39,807 nucleotides of DNA from Pelargonium cotyledonis. Taxonomy: Eukaryota; Streptophyta; Magnoliopsida; Geraniales; Geraniaceae. The notes beneath the pieces were generated by a model. It was given only the letters and a program-made list of their open reading frames with translations, did no database searches and was not told the DNA's origin. Of the stretch, positions 1 through 12,600 are shown one piece after another. The translations under genes were made by a program, and so were the position numbers. The stretch is from contig JAYMTA010000119.1 of assembly GCA_036897625.1 (NCBI GenBank), forward strand, positions 1-39,807. Direction: 5' to 3'. The number at the start of each line of letters is the position of its first letter. Position 1 is the stretch's first letter.

Positions 1-1559
1 CAATTGTGACGATTCAAATTTTGGTAGTGATTTTTTATATTAAAAAAAATTGTAGTGCTTATCAATTTTACAAGTAACGTTTTTTTGGGTATAATTATTT
101 AGATATTTATAAAAATGCGAATAATTTGATCGATTTCATTTTTACAATTTTTTATTTTTGTTAACTAAAGATAATAACAATTGGAAAAAAAAAATGATTC
201 CCATGCCCATACTTTAGTTGATCCGAACAATATTTCATGAGAATCGGAATGGAATGGTAATTGGAATGAGAATCATTCCCATTCCCATCAAAACTCTAAT
301 CCAAACGTAGCCTAAATTATTTATTGATAAGCCACTTTTAGAACAAGTTTAAAACATAGTATTATTTAACCACCAAACGTGTGGATGAATTGATTTTTTT
401 TTTCTATTATAAGCACGCGGTATCTTTTATTAACTAACCCGAAAGTTCCAATAAAAGTACAAAGAAAGTGCACTGAAACGTAAGTCAAACAAGAAACAGA
501 CTCAACCACCCAAGAAGCCAAATCAAAACCAACAACGAAAGAACTATCAATACATGGTAAAATGTTGATTTAGCTTAACTTGAAGTATCGAGTTCAAGTC
601 TCAGAGAATGCAGTTGCGCTATAACTTGATAGTGATAGCTTTGCCGCCCTTTGTGGTTTTACCTGACTCGAATGAGAATTAGTTTGAGTGTGATATGATT
701 TAAAAATGCTAATCTCGTGTTCATCGCGTGTCCGCTTCGACAACCTCATGTTTAAAAACCATTTTTTTTATTAACTGAGCCAAAAAAATGAAACTCGAAA
801 TCATCAATATAGGGGGTGGGTTGGGCAGCTGTGCTTAGAACGAGTCTTACCTGAGTTAAGTAACTGCACAAATGACAATTAACTGAGCCAAAAAACTGGA
901 AAAAAAAAATATATACATTTTTCAATTCTCAACAAATAATTAACCAGATAAGGAGACTGAATATTCTTAAACAGATACTAAATATAGTAATCATTGTAAA
1001 GTTTTCAAAGTCAACCTACTCAGCTCACATCTGATTAATTTCATATTATCCCACAAGATACAATTTATTTGTGAATTAGTCTATTTGTATAATTAATTAT
1101 ACTCATGTGATATATATATTTTAAATAAAAATTGTCTATTATCGGCTTGACATATATTTTGTTCAAGTAAGTTATAATTACGGACAAGATTTATTTTAAA
1201 CAAAATTAAAATGATAATCAAACCAATTTTGTTGGGAAAACATTTTATTTATAAATTTAACTAATTTAAAGTTCAAGTAGTTGTCTCATAAATAAATAAT
1301 TTGTATAACAATAATCACGTGAACTTAATTTGATTGCATTACAATGTATAACAATATAACAATAATCAATTTAAAATTAATTACAAATTCAAACCAAATG
1401 AATAAGTGGAGGAATTTATTTATTTATTTATTTTAGCCAACTGAACCTCTATTCAGTCTTTTCCATGCAGTGTCCACAGTACGGTTCTACACTTTTACAG
1501 TATTGTACGCGTGTGGATTTACAGAAATACCCCTGAAAGCTAAATCAGCTCCTCCTTTT
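1..1559. other. AT-rich intergenic region with repeat debris
   Basis: No coding region can be supported here. Around 194-317 there is a run of GGAATG/CATTCC-type words in both orientations ending in a phrase common at plant repeat edges, which suggests a transposon remnant. A SINE-like copy lies at about 551-703 and is listed separately. The rest is AT-rich, with short homopolymers and ATTT repeats near 1415-1435. Confidence 0.6.
551..703 (+). repeat. tRNA-derived SINE-like copy A
   Basis: A pol III B-box-like word (GAGTTCAAGTCTC, 590-602) lies about 35 bases after an A-box-like stretch. The copy continues to the phrase GACTCGAATGAGAATT near 665-680. The same order of words appears in a second, more diverged copy at about 30047-30191. 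Two dispersed copies with matching internal promoter layout and 3' segment indicate an old SINE family. Ends and target-site duplications were not resolved. Confidence 0.5.
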
Positions 1560-2898
1560 CATAGTTCAGAGACTCTACAACGTGCTCTCTTTCTCTGTAA
1601 CTTATAAATTTGAGACCCAAACCAATCACCCAAACCTTTTTGCTTTTCCGAGGAACGCCCCCGAGCTATTCCATCCATTTTTCTTCCATTTTCTCTGCCA
1701 TTTTCTCGCCCACCAAACACCCACCAATACAAGCCAGACCAGGCCAAACCAATATACCTGAATCAAAAAGGAAAGGTCAGACCAACAGAGAGAGAGAGAG
1801 AGAGAGGCCGAGTCTTTTCACTACCGCACGCCCATTTTCGTTTCCTTTTCTGTGAAACCTCACAAATCACAATCCATGTAAGTGTCTCTCTGAACTCACT
1901 TTCTCATGTTTCACATACGCTCTGTTTAACGTTGTTTTTGCCTTTTTCTACGGATTTTCTACGCAATACCTTTGGATCTTGTCATTGAAGCTCTGGTTTC
2001 AATTAGCAATGTCGATGAGAACAGTTACAAAACCCAGTTCAATCCTCTGTTTCCTTTTTATGCCATGCTCTGTTTTTCCATCCAGATCGTGATGATCTTG
2101 AAAAGTTTTGATTTTGCTGCTCTAGAATCCGAATTCCCTGATGTGTTTTCGATTCTGATTCCGGATCATAAATTTTCAGATTGGGCTTCGAAAGTTTCTG
2201 TATTTGGGTTTCTTCAAGCTCTGGAAATAGTGTTTTCGGATCCCCGGAAACAGAGGAAGCTCGAAAAAGGCGACTGCATTTTCTCTCACCTTTTTCGAGT
2301 TGGGTTAATCGATATTTGATTCGAGCGTAGAGATCTAGAAAAAAGCTAAAGTGTTTTTGGTTGTTTAATTGTTTCATCATTTTCGTCCTCCAATCTTCTC
2401 TGTAAAGGCTAAACCAGAATAGGCACTAGAAATGCTCTGTTCTGTCATCGATAAAAGAATGAACCTGGCCTTTTCCTTCTTCTTTAGCTCTTGCCAATTA
2501 TTTAATCTTAATTGTTAATTTATTTATAATTTGCAATTTATCTATCTCTACGGTCGCTCCTCAGAATCTGTCTCCATTTCCCCTGCAACTTGGTCTTTTA
2601 TAATCTCGTTGAATACTCCATTTTACACTTCTTTAAGCTCCTGAAACGAACTCTATACTTTTTTTTTATACAAGTAAACGAAAACACGTTTTGTTTTCTA
2701 CGCTTACTGGTATCTGATTTAACACCCAGTTTTGTTTTTCTTGAAGACTTTGAATAGTTTTTTTGAAAAATTTATTCAAATATCTTTACAACCAGATAGT
2801 CGGAATCTTTTTTCTCTTCTTTTCTGGTATGAGAAGCGATCGATTTCAATTACTAATTCTTAGTTTTTTTAGTGATCAGAAGAAGCAGCATTGGAGCA
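1560..2898 (+). promoter_or_regulatory. 5' leader of the 5-phosphatase gene, with probable leader intron
   Basis: A CT-rich stretch (about 1600-1860) with an (AG)n microsatellite at 1789-1806 looks like a plant 5' UTR. A strong donor (CAT|GTAAGT, intron from 1878) and an acceptor (GATCAG| ending at 2879) frame a likely 1.0-kb leader intron that ends 19 bases before the start codon at 2899. The transcription start cannot be fixed from sequence. Open frames inside this leader start at non-ATG codons and match nothing recognisable. Confidence 0.55.
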
Positions 2899-5800
2899 AT
2901 GAGAACAGAGGAGGCTAAGATCTCCAAGGTACGCAGTTGCTTTTACAGAACTGATATATTTTGTTTCGCCGGCGATATATCGGAATTTTGACCGGAATGC
3001 TTTGTGGTTGTGTTTAGTCTTCGTGGCCCAAAGTGGTGGCGAGGAAATGGCTGAATATACAAAGCGGAGCCGACGAGTTTCACTCCGATTACGTGATCAG
3101 AGGTCAGATTTCGTCTCGGCTTATCGGTTTTCGTATCAGTTTCGGGATCCGGTTTCTGACTCGGGTTCATCGGTTTTGCGATTTGCAGAAAAGGTGCAGA
3201 GAAGAAAGAGCTGCTCCGACGAGAGCTGCTACGTTTTCGTACAAGACGATTTTTCAGGTAATTGATTTGTCCTCCGTTGGTTTTTTTATGATCTCTCTCT
3301 GAGCCGTCCGATCAGTTTGAATAGAGTGGCGTGCATGTAAATTTAAGAATCTGGTAACGAATCAGAGCCGTTCCTGCGTCTTACATGCACGGTATAGAGA
3401 GCGGGTCCATGAACACCTCCTGTAGCTTATCTATACAGTGAAAATGCTCGTAGCTGTACGAGGCTACAACATAGGCTTGTTTTTTTTTTTAAAATTAATT
3501 ATATATAATTATGAGTTCTTGTGGCTAACGGGTGGTGGTTTAAATATTACAAGAAGGGTGGTTGATGGAGGCAGCTGAGGATTTAAAACGGTCAAAAACA
3601 GAGCCGCCGCTACCGGCACCTCTGTACACGGTGGCTCCATCACCAGTTAAAGACACTCTCAATCTCAGGTATTTATATACATTTATTTATATATTTATTT
3701 GTTTTTTTGCAGTTTTTACAACGAAAATAAAATCATTTTGAGACCCATTGTGATCATGTTTCATCCGATAAGTCCAATTGTAAAATCAATTCAAGTGGCC
3801 ACATTTTTTGTTTGAGTTTTGAAAGTAAATTAAATTATGTAAAATTGGTTGGAAAAATAATTGTGCAGAGAATTTGTGAGTTTTATCCCATATTATTATT
3901 TTTTCAATTTTATGATTTGCACCTATCCATATGGATGGATAAATGGTTTTATAATGTTGGATATATACTTATAAGTAATAAGACACAAGAATAATTCATA
4001 CTATAGATAGAAATGATTTAGTGTTAGGTTCAAAGAATTTTATTCATGTCAATTTATCTAAATTGAACTTTGACTTTATGTTATTGAAATAGTATGGAAA
4101 AATGTTGAGTTTTGATCCATTGACGTTCTATTTTGTTTTGAATTGGTATTTAATATGTAAATCTGTATTAGTTCCTTCCAATTAGATTGATTTAAACTTT
4201 TTTTTTTGAAACTTTATGTTGGCCCACACACGTAAGTTATTTGATCTTACGGATGAAATCAATTTAAGACATGATCAAGGACTCAAATTGTTTCATTTGA
4301 GCCCTTGATTATACCACTTTTGTTCTAATACAGTTTTATGCTCAAATTTAACTAATTTAAGCATATCTTAGGTCATGTTGACAAAAAATTTGCAAGAAAA
4401 AAATTGCCAAATTAGGCTAATTTGACCATACTATAACCAGTATGAAATAGATCAGTTCCACGCCAAATTGTATAGTTCAATGACCAAATTGAAGCAAAAA
4501 TGAAACTGGTAACCAAATCAAAACCAGATGAGTAGATGGTGTACCAAGTTGTAACATATTCCAAATAAATTTTGACATATATTGAACTAATAATGGATTT
4601 ATTTGTGTGCGGTCACGAGTGTAGGATGTTTGTGGGGACATGGAATGTCGGAGGGAAATCACCTCAAGAAGAATTGAACTTACGAGATTGGCTCAAGTCT
4701 CCTTCTCCTGCCGACATTTATGTTCTTGGGTGAGTTTTAAACTTTTTTTTTTCCTTCAAATTTTCTATTCATAAACTGGACCACCTATTATTTATATATA
4801 TAATATATACTCTGTATTTATTTATTTACATATTAACCTTCAATCAATGACAATTCATTCACATTTTCTTGCTACTTACATGAACTGAGCAAAAAAAATT
4901 TAAGCATTAATTTTCTGCATTCTTTTTTACTTCTTGCTTGCTCATAAAGTATCTAATACTGTACGAGTTTGCCCTTTCAATTATGTTTATCATGATCGAT
5001 ACCTTTGTTATAGTACCATTTTCAAAATGTTTTTCTAAGTAATTGTTGACACAGTTTTGTATTTCTTACATGTGATAATTGTTGTTTTGTGTATCAATCA
5101 ATTCAATTACTGTATTTTCTTTTCATATTTGTACCGTTATTTTAATTTACTAATTTTATTTTAGCATTTATTTGGGGAATGTGGTTAGTTTTATAATTTA
5201 ACTCTTTTTGTTTTCAATTTTGATTTAGATTCCAGGAAATCGTACCATTAAACGCAGGAAATGTACTGGGCGCAGAAGACAATGGCCCCGCTGCCAAATG
5301 GCTCGCTCTTATTCGACAGTCATTAAATGGAAATGACCCTGATAATCATCCATTTTACAGTAATGCCACTACCACTGACGCGAAGCTGTCACCACCTTCA
5401 TCGGAGCCACCGCGCTTGAAGCCCAGAGTCAGATTCTCCGACTTGATTTCTCTGGAGGACGAGCTGAGCGTGGACAATTTTGAAAAATTGTTGAGGCTGA
5501 GCTCCGGCAAAGATGGCTCTCCAAGCCCGCCTGGAATTTCCGGCCGCCACAGCAGCCCAAAGCGCCGCCGGTACTGTCTCGCCGCGAGCAAACAGATGGT
5601 GGGTATCTTTTTGTGTGTGTGGGTTCGATCGGATCTCTATAGGAAAATTACTAATCTGAAGGTGTCATGCGTTGGGAGAGGCATTATGGGGTATCTGGGC
5701 AATAAGGTTAGTGATTTGATTCACAAAATGATTAGCAGAGGGGTGATATTTTCTATATTGAAATGGTGAATAAATTGAGTTATTGAATTGTGTTTCAGGG

Positions 5801-7432
5801 TTCGATTTCAATCAGCATGACACTGTATCAGACCTCGTTCTGTTTTGTGTGCACTCACTTGACATCGGGAGAGAAGGAGGGCGATGAGGTGAGAAGAAAT
5901 TCAGATGTATCAGAGATATTGAAGAAAACAAGGTTCACTCATTCGTGTAGTGTTCTGGGACAACCACCACCTCCCGATAATATAATGGATCATGAGTAAG
6001 TTCTTTTGCTGGTAGACAATATGCTGTTTGATTCAACTGGATCGTATTATTTGAAGTGAAGTGCTAATTCATTATTGTTTGTTTAACCAGCAAGATTGTT
6101 TGGCTTGGGGATTTGAATTACCGGCTTGCATCAAGCTACGGAGACACACATGAGCTGTTGAAGAAGAATGATTGGCAGGCACTTCTGGAGAAAGATCAGG
6201 TGAGCGGCTCAATTTGCACCATCTTTGTGTCTATTAAGACATTGTTGTAATTGTAGGTCACTTATATTTTTTGACTGCTTGATAAATGATTTGTATGGAG
6301 TGAGAGCGTAGTGACAAACCAATGAATTGTTAATTAAGTTTCAGTACTTGCTTAACAATGGATTAATTATTTGATTCTTTAGCCTTAATCTAATGATTAG
6401 ATATGGTTCTGTTTTGACAGCTTAGGATAGAGCAAAGAGCTGGCCGGGTTTTTGAAGGATGGGAAGAAGGGAAGATATATTTTGCTCCTACTTACAAGTA
6501 TCTTACTAATTCAGACTATTATGTTATGCAAACCTCAAACTCTAAAGAAAAGCGACGCACTCCTGCTTGGTAAGATTCTATGTATCCTTTCATTCCCCAA
6601 TAATTGTCTTAATAACGAGACACTGCTAACATGTTTCCTTCGATAATTCTGCTACCTTTAAACACATTTCCACCTTTTGGTATGAATTGGTAGTCACAAT
6701 ACATTTATCATTTTAGATCTAACTTGGTCATTTGTGAGTTGACTTGTGAATGCCTCCACTGGTATTCGGAAGTGGTTTCAAATATTCATTGATACTTCTA
6801 TTTAATTTTTCTGCTTAGCTGAATTTATCAACCAAGAGCATATTAGCATTAAACAATAATCATGTGGAAATAACAATTGATGTGTTGATGCATATTGCAT
6901 CCGTTGTGGACGTAGAACATATTTATTTACAACTTGTTGCAGAGGTATCTTAGAAATTTTGGGTTTTCGTTCATTGATTAGAACGATGACACATGTAATA
7001 GATCGACATAAGTTTTGTTGTCCTTGTAAGTTGTAACACCATGTTGCATAGCACATGCTCTCGTGTGACCCTTGCAATTGCTTGTAACATAGTACTTAAA
7101 CTATTCTGTATGTTTACAGGTGTGACCGCATTTTGTGGAAAGGAGAAGGTCTGAAGCAGATGTGGTATTATAGAGGCGAATCCAGATTCTCCGACCACAG
7201 ACCTGTCTATTCTCTGTTCTCAGTCCAAGTCGACCTAACAAACATGAAACAGCCTAATGTTGCCAGCACCGTCATCAATAGGTCATTTCCATCCAAATCT
7301 TCTTTAGCTGCAAATGCCTTGTCATCGACATGTGTGGCCAAAGTCCAGGCCGAAGAGCTCCTTCTGATGCCTAGAGCACAAAGCTGCACTGCACCACTGC
7401 CTTGCTCGGATCCACACCCATTTCTCAAGTGA
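2899..7432 (+). CDS. Type I inositol polyphosphate 5-phosphatase
   Basis: The enzyme removes the 5-phosphate from inositol phosphates or phosphoinositides, limiting Ins(1,4,5)P3 or PI(4,5)P2 signals. Exons: 2899-2928, 3018-3102, 3189-3257, 3554-3668, 4625-4729, 5229-5706, 5799-5995, 6091-6199, 6421-6569, 7120-7432; 1650 nt, 549 aa. The short N-terminus has the plant type I signature ([14 protein letters not shown]). The catalytic domain shows TWNVGG (about 105-110), [11 protein letters not shown] (136-146), [14 protein letters not shown] (ending at 294), WLGDLNYR (364-371), PAWCDRILW (444-452) and SDHRPV (470-475). These are the metal- and substrate-binding motifs of the exonuclease/endonuclease/phosphatase fold, and none is broken. 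A variable Ser/Pro-rich linker (about 150-230) interrupts the domain, as is usual in plant members. No WD40 region is present, so it is type I rather than type II. The motifs recall the Arabidopsis At2g01900 (5PTase9) branch, but that assignment is from memory and moderate. Confidence 0.95.
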
Positions 7433-8120
7433 ACTGCAAGTAATATGGAACGGTCTGACAAGACAATGACTGAATGGTGCAGGCTCTGATAAGCTTCCTG
7501 CAAAAACACCTGCTGTTTCCTAAATATATTAAACTTTGAGAGGGCACACTTGGTGGGCGTCGATGATGCTCGTGATGAATGAGCCTGTCGAGGAAATAAC
7601 GAGATTCGCAGAAGACTTGTGGCATGCCGAATGGCTCCTTTTTTAGTGTTGTTGGATGAAGGCATGCCTAAGCTGGGACATACGTGTATATGTGTGTGTG
7701 ATCTTGGTGAACACTGTATATAAAATGGGAGTGAGGAGCAAAATGATGATTAAAACAGGTTGGTACTTGGTAGTGAAGGTGGTGTAAGAAAGAAGCAAAG
7801 GTGGACAGAGAAATGTTTGGATCTTAGTTCATGTGTTCTGCTGCTGAAGGGTCTTAATTGGGGTGTTTTTGAGTTCTGGTTAAGCTGTCAGATAGTGTTG
7901 GTTCAGCTTTATGCAGATTTTTGTTGTTGAAAACAATAGTATTGTAGATAGAGAAAAAAGAGGTACAGATTGGTGAAAGGAAGGTGTAACAGTAGGGGAT
8001 CAGTGTGCTGGTTGTGTTGTAGAACTGGAATGGATGGTATTTTTTGGTGTCTAAATTGTGTATTAGATTTTGGATCAATGTGCACTTTTATTTATCAATG
8101 AGAATTGCTAATCCCATCTC
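7433..8120 (+). other. Probable 3' UTR of the 5-phosphatase gene
   Basis: T/G-rich sequence without a supported coding frame follows the stop codon. An A/T-rich stretch near 8080-8110 is a plausible polyadenylation region. Frames seen on the opposite strand are chance openings. Confidence 0.5.
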
Positions 8121-8327
8121 TTATATATTTCTATTTTTAAAATGAACTATTGATGTTGACAAACACAATACAAATCCAATTTACACTTGCTTTTACAACT
8201 CCATTTACTGAACACAATTACACAGCTTTATTTTTTTCTTCAATGTACAAAATATTTTTTCTAGTTCTCTAATTTTGGTTTTTTTTTTTTTGAAAAAAAG
8301 AAAAACCACCTATTATATGAAAAAAGA

Positions 8328-8635
8328 GAGTAAACAATTCAATTTGGTATCTGATATTCTTTTTTTGACCCAAAATGGTTTTGAACTTTCGTGTGGTTTG
8401 ACCCAAATTAGTCAATGAACTTTTAAATATTGACCCAAATTAATTCTTAGAGCTTGTGTATCAAAAGTTCAGATACCAAATATGGTCAATACTTGAAAGT
8501 TCATGAAATATTTTGGATAAAATATAGTTCAAGATCAAGTTGGGTCGAAAGACAAAAATTCAGAGATTATTTTGAATTTTGAAAAAATTCGAGAACTAAA
8601 TCGAGTTAAAATGTGAAAGTTCAATAAGTATATTG
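8328..8635. repeat. Possible foldback (MITE-like) element
   Basis: The two ends carry loosely inverted words around AATTCAAT. Near the left end are repeated GACCCAAAATGG and GACCCAAATTA words, and near the right end GTTGGGTCGAAA and GAAAGTTCAATAA. The pattern fits an old inverted-repeat element between the first two genes. The inverted match is imperfect and no target duplication was seen, so this is tentative. Confidence 0.35.
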
Positions 8636-8899
8636 AATTATCTTTTTTGGTTTATACTGTGGGGTTTCAGAGCGGACCCACAAACTTACGGTTGGTATAT
8701 TTAACCTGTTTTATCACATTCAAACTAATCTTCATTCGAGAATAAGACATTGTTAAACCTCGAGCGAAAATAGAACGCAAACGCTATCGAGATCACCTAC
8801 AAAATGCTCCTGCGTGTTTACTAAATTGTTTTGACTTGAACAAATAGGGTCTCATGAGATCGATGACCCAAAACAACATAGACCCAGCCCGTGTGTACG

Positions 8900-9639
8900 G
8901 CCCAGATTGGGCTCCACGAAATGTAATCGTGCAGAGCACCATGTAATATTATTTTCCTCCGAACCCCAAAAAAATATTCAGCAAGCAAAGAACTATCCAT
9001 CTTCTAGATCTCGACGCGATCACCGTCCGTACAATCGCTGGTCCGATTTTCCGGCCGCTCTCTATTGGACAGTTATTCCTTTGAGCTCTAGCGCAAATTT
9101 CACGGGAAGATGATCTTTCAATCAATTTTGTCGTAGGTAGGTGTTTCTACAAGATCTTCATTCGCTGTGTATAGTTTTAGGGTTAGGATCCTCCATGTTT
9201 TGCCGTCACTGGCTTGTTTGCTTCCCGAGAAAATGGAGACTGAATAGGTCTGTCGTATATATGTGTCTGTTTGATGGCCTCGTTTCGATCCGCTGAAGGC
9301 GTGGTTGCATTGAGTGAATTGTGGCTGCACTGTCTGCATTGTCTCTGCTGCCAAACAGGGAATGAATGAATTAATTTGAAATTAAAAGAACGAGTGTTTG
9401 ATGTTTTCTAATGCTGTTTACTTTTCGTTTGATTGATATGAAGTGAAGTGTCAAGTTTTCGTGTGACTGTGTTTTGCAGAATTCTGGAGAGAATCTATAG
9501 TGATATAAGTGTTATTTGGTTGATTGCAGTGCTCTCTTGATGGCGCGAGGTGCATAGCTGATTAGTATATCTGTCTCTTGTTTGACTGGGTAAGAAAGTG
9601 CCAGGACAAAGAGCTCGAGGTTGAAGTAAAAAGAGAGAT
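8900..9639 (+). promoter_or_regulatory. 5' leader of the TDBD-protein gene
   Basis: Sequence composition changes near 8900-9115 to a mixed C-rich leader. A donor-like site (TCGTAG|GTAGGTG, near 9137) and acceptor (GATTGCAG|, ending 9529) could frame a leader intron. The inferred last leader exon contains a tiny upstream ORF (ATG at 9540, stop ending at 9557, five codons), followed by the start codon at 9640. The promoter and transcription start were not identified. Confidence 0.4.
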
Positions 9640-12600
9640 ATGGTAAGTCTTTGGATTTTGATTCAGTTTGTGATATATGATGAACCCATTTACAGCAATG
9701 TGCATTACATGCCAAATTTTAAGCTAGGCTCCCTTTTCACTGATGGTTAATTAGTCTATTGATTTTCTGATTTGATCTGTTTTTAGTGTGGTAATTTCAT
9801 TATAAGAATCTGCATTGGAGTGCTCCTTTTCCTTTGGTTTGAGATGAATTCTTTAGTGAACTTGGATTGATATTTTCCTACTTTGCTGGTTTAAGCTTTT
9901 TTTTTTACCTGGAGTGCAAGAATGCAACTTTCTGTTGTATTCTCCTCTCCTTTGGTTATTGGAGTGCATGTAATTAAGGGAACTGTAGTGCTTCCAATTA
10001 TTATGCAGGCTATCGATGTGTGATGTTTTAATGGAATTATAATATTTTTTGGGTTAAATAGTTTGGGACCACCTGGACTTGTTGGGATTTTAGAGTTCGC
10101 CCCTAATTAGGGTTTTTGTTAGTTTTAGTCCTTGGACTTCCCATTTTTTTTAATTAAATCCTTGTAACCTTCTTTAAAAGGTAGATGACCTCCACGTCAG
10201 CACAAGGTGCCACATCACTTGTCCATGTCATCCGAGTCGCCACGTCATCCACCACTATCTCCCTCTCTTTGTCTTCTCCTCTTTCTCCTTTTTTTCTTCT
10301 CTCTGTTTTTTTAATGAAACTGCAACTTTTTGTATACTTGCTCTGCTCATGATGATAATGAAGATCTCAACTTCATCTTCATCATTTGCTCCTATGTTTG
10401 TTTCTCTTTTTTCTGCTACTACTGCTACTGCGTTGTCTGTTTCTTTTAGTTTTCTAATTTATGGTTATTTCGTCAAGAACATCTAGGGCTTGCTCTCGTT
10501 AAAGTTCTCAGCTTGTTGGTCTCAAAAACAAGTCTGTGATTGTTTGGGTTATGAGAAAACCATGGTTTAGAGCTAGAGAGAATGAGAGTGAGAGGTAGGA
10601 TGAGAATGGTGTTGCTGTTTTCAAACGTAAAATCCAAGCTAATCCAAGGCTATATGTTTGAGAATTCACCCAAATATAGAGTGGAATTGCAAGAGACAAG
10701 CATTACTCTCAAGTCATTACGTTGTATGAGCTCTTGTGTAGATCTGGAATCCAACCCAATACCTATACTAAAATTATAGTGATTAACTGTTATTGGAAAA
10801 TGGGTGAAATTGATGCTGCTATGGGAATATTCATGGAGATGGAAGAGGGAAATTGCGAGCCTAACAAAAAGTTGCAGTTTCTAGTAAAAAAAAAAAAAGA
10901 AGAAAAAAAGAAGAGAGAAGAAGACAAAGAAAGGGAGAGAGTGGTGGATGACGTGGCGACTTGGATGACATGGACAAGTGATGTGGCACCTCGTGCTGAC
11001 GTGGAGGTCATCTACCTTCTATAGAAGGTTACAAGGACTTAATTACAAAAATTGGGAAGTCCAAGGACTAAAACTAACGAAAACCCTAATTAGGGGCTAA
11101 CTCTAAAATTCCAACAAGTCCAGGGGGTTCAGAACTATTTAACCCTTTTTTTTTTTGTTCTTTTATGTTTTCAAAGGATGCTATGCCCAAATTTTCGTAT
11201 TTCATTTAATTTGTCACTTATGTAGCATCTTAGATTCAAATCAATGTTTGGCTAGATTTTTGTTGGGTGTCTGACATGTATATGTTAAGAAGAAGCATCT
11301 GAACTCTCTTTTGAAAGCATACCAAGCTGTTGTTGGACCCCCAATGTTGAATAGATGTTTGTGGTTCAAGTAGTTCAATAGAGATTGCCACCATAGTTTT
11401 GTCTTCTTCTAAATATTTCTTCAGAATCATACAAACTTTTAGCACCATTTATGTTTTACATTAAAATGGTAGCGTATCATATCAGTGTTTTTATTATATA
11501 TATTTATATATGTTACTCTATGAATATAATTTCTCTTATCTTGGATCTGTTATTGGTTTAAAGTTTAAACTTGGGAAATGAAATATGTTTATTTGCTTGC
11601 TCTTGCTTAATCTGAAGAGTTGAAGTTGTGAGAGTGTGTTATAATTATTTTATGGAAGGGAAGAGAAGAATTAGGGAAACTAGTCTATTAGAGTTGGATA
11701 AAGAATAAAAAATGTATAATGTAAATAATTATGTTGCCATGCTGGTCATTCAGAACCCAGTGCTATCATTATTCCTGATTTATTTTGATCATGTGACAAA
11801 GTTCTCTGCTGTTACACTCTTTTCAGAATCAGGGCTTTTGGATGGGGAAAGGTACTGGGTGTTTAAATGATGGTGATATGGCTTATGATAGTTCTTCTAG
11901 AATTGAACCTAAGCGTTCTCATCAGTGGTTCATGGATGGTCCTGACGCTGATTTGTTCCCCAATAAGAAACAATCTGTAGAAGTTCCAAACAGCAGTCTA
12001 TTTTCAGGAATGTTAAGTTCAACTGTTTCCCCATGGAGTAGTACTTCTGGTTTTCACACAATATCTGGCAATTTCACTGAGCGATTATTTGATTCTGAAG
12101 CTGCCAGGGCCGTTCATTTCGATGACAGAAGCATTTCATCAGTTACCAATGCAAAAATGAATGTTGGAAGAAAGGATAGCGAGGATCTATTTGGAAATGA
12201 ATCCTCATTTGGTTTGTCGATGTCTCATACACTGGAAGATCCTAGATCAGGTCTTAGTTATGGCGGAATTAGAAAAGTTAAAGTCAGCCAGGTCAAGGAT
12301 TCTGAGAATGTTATGTCTGTATCAATGGGACATGCTTACAATAGAGGTGATAATGACACCTTGTCAGCCGGTCATGCTTACAGCAAGGCGGATGAGAATT
12401 GCATATCAATGGGTCTCACTTATAACAAAGGGGAAGAAAGCATCATTTCTATGGGACATGCTTTCAATAGAGGTGATAATGACACCTTGTCAGCCGGTCA
12501 TGCTTACAACAAGGCGGATGAGAATTGCATATCAATGGGTCTCACTTATAACAAAGGGGAAGAAAGCATCATTTCTATGGGTGTTACCTATGACAGGGAT

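Noticed and set aside
1972..2319. 115-codon open frame in the leader of the 5-phosphatase gene
   Set aside because: It starts at a non-ATG codon, lies in the probable leader intron, and resembles no family. A similar opening on the other strand shows that it is chance.
7207..7665. Minus-strand 152-codon frame over the last 5-phosphatase exon
   Set aside because: It is antisense to a confirmed coding exon and its 3' UTR, with no family resemblance.
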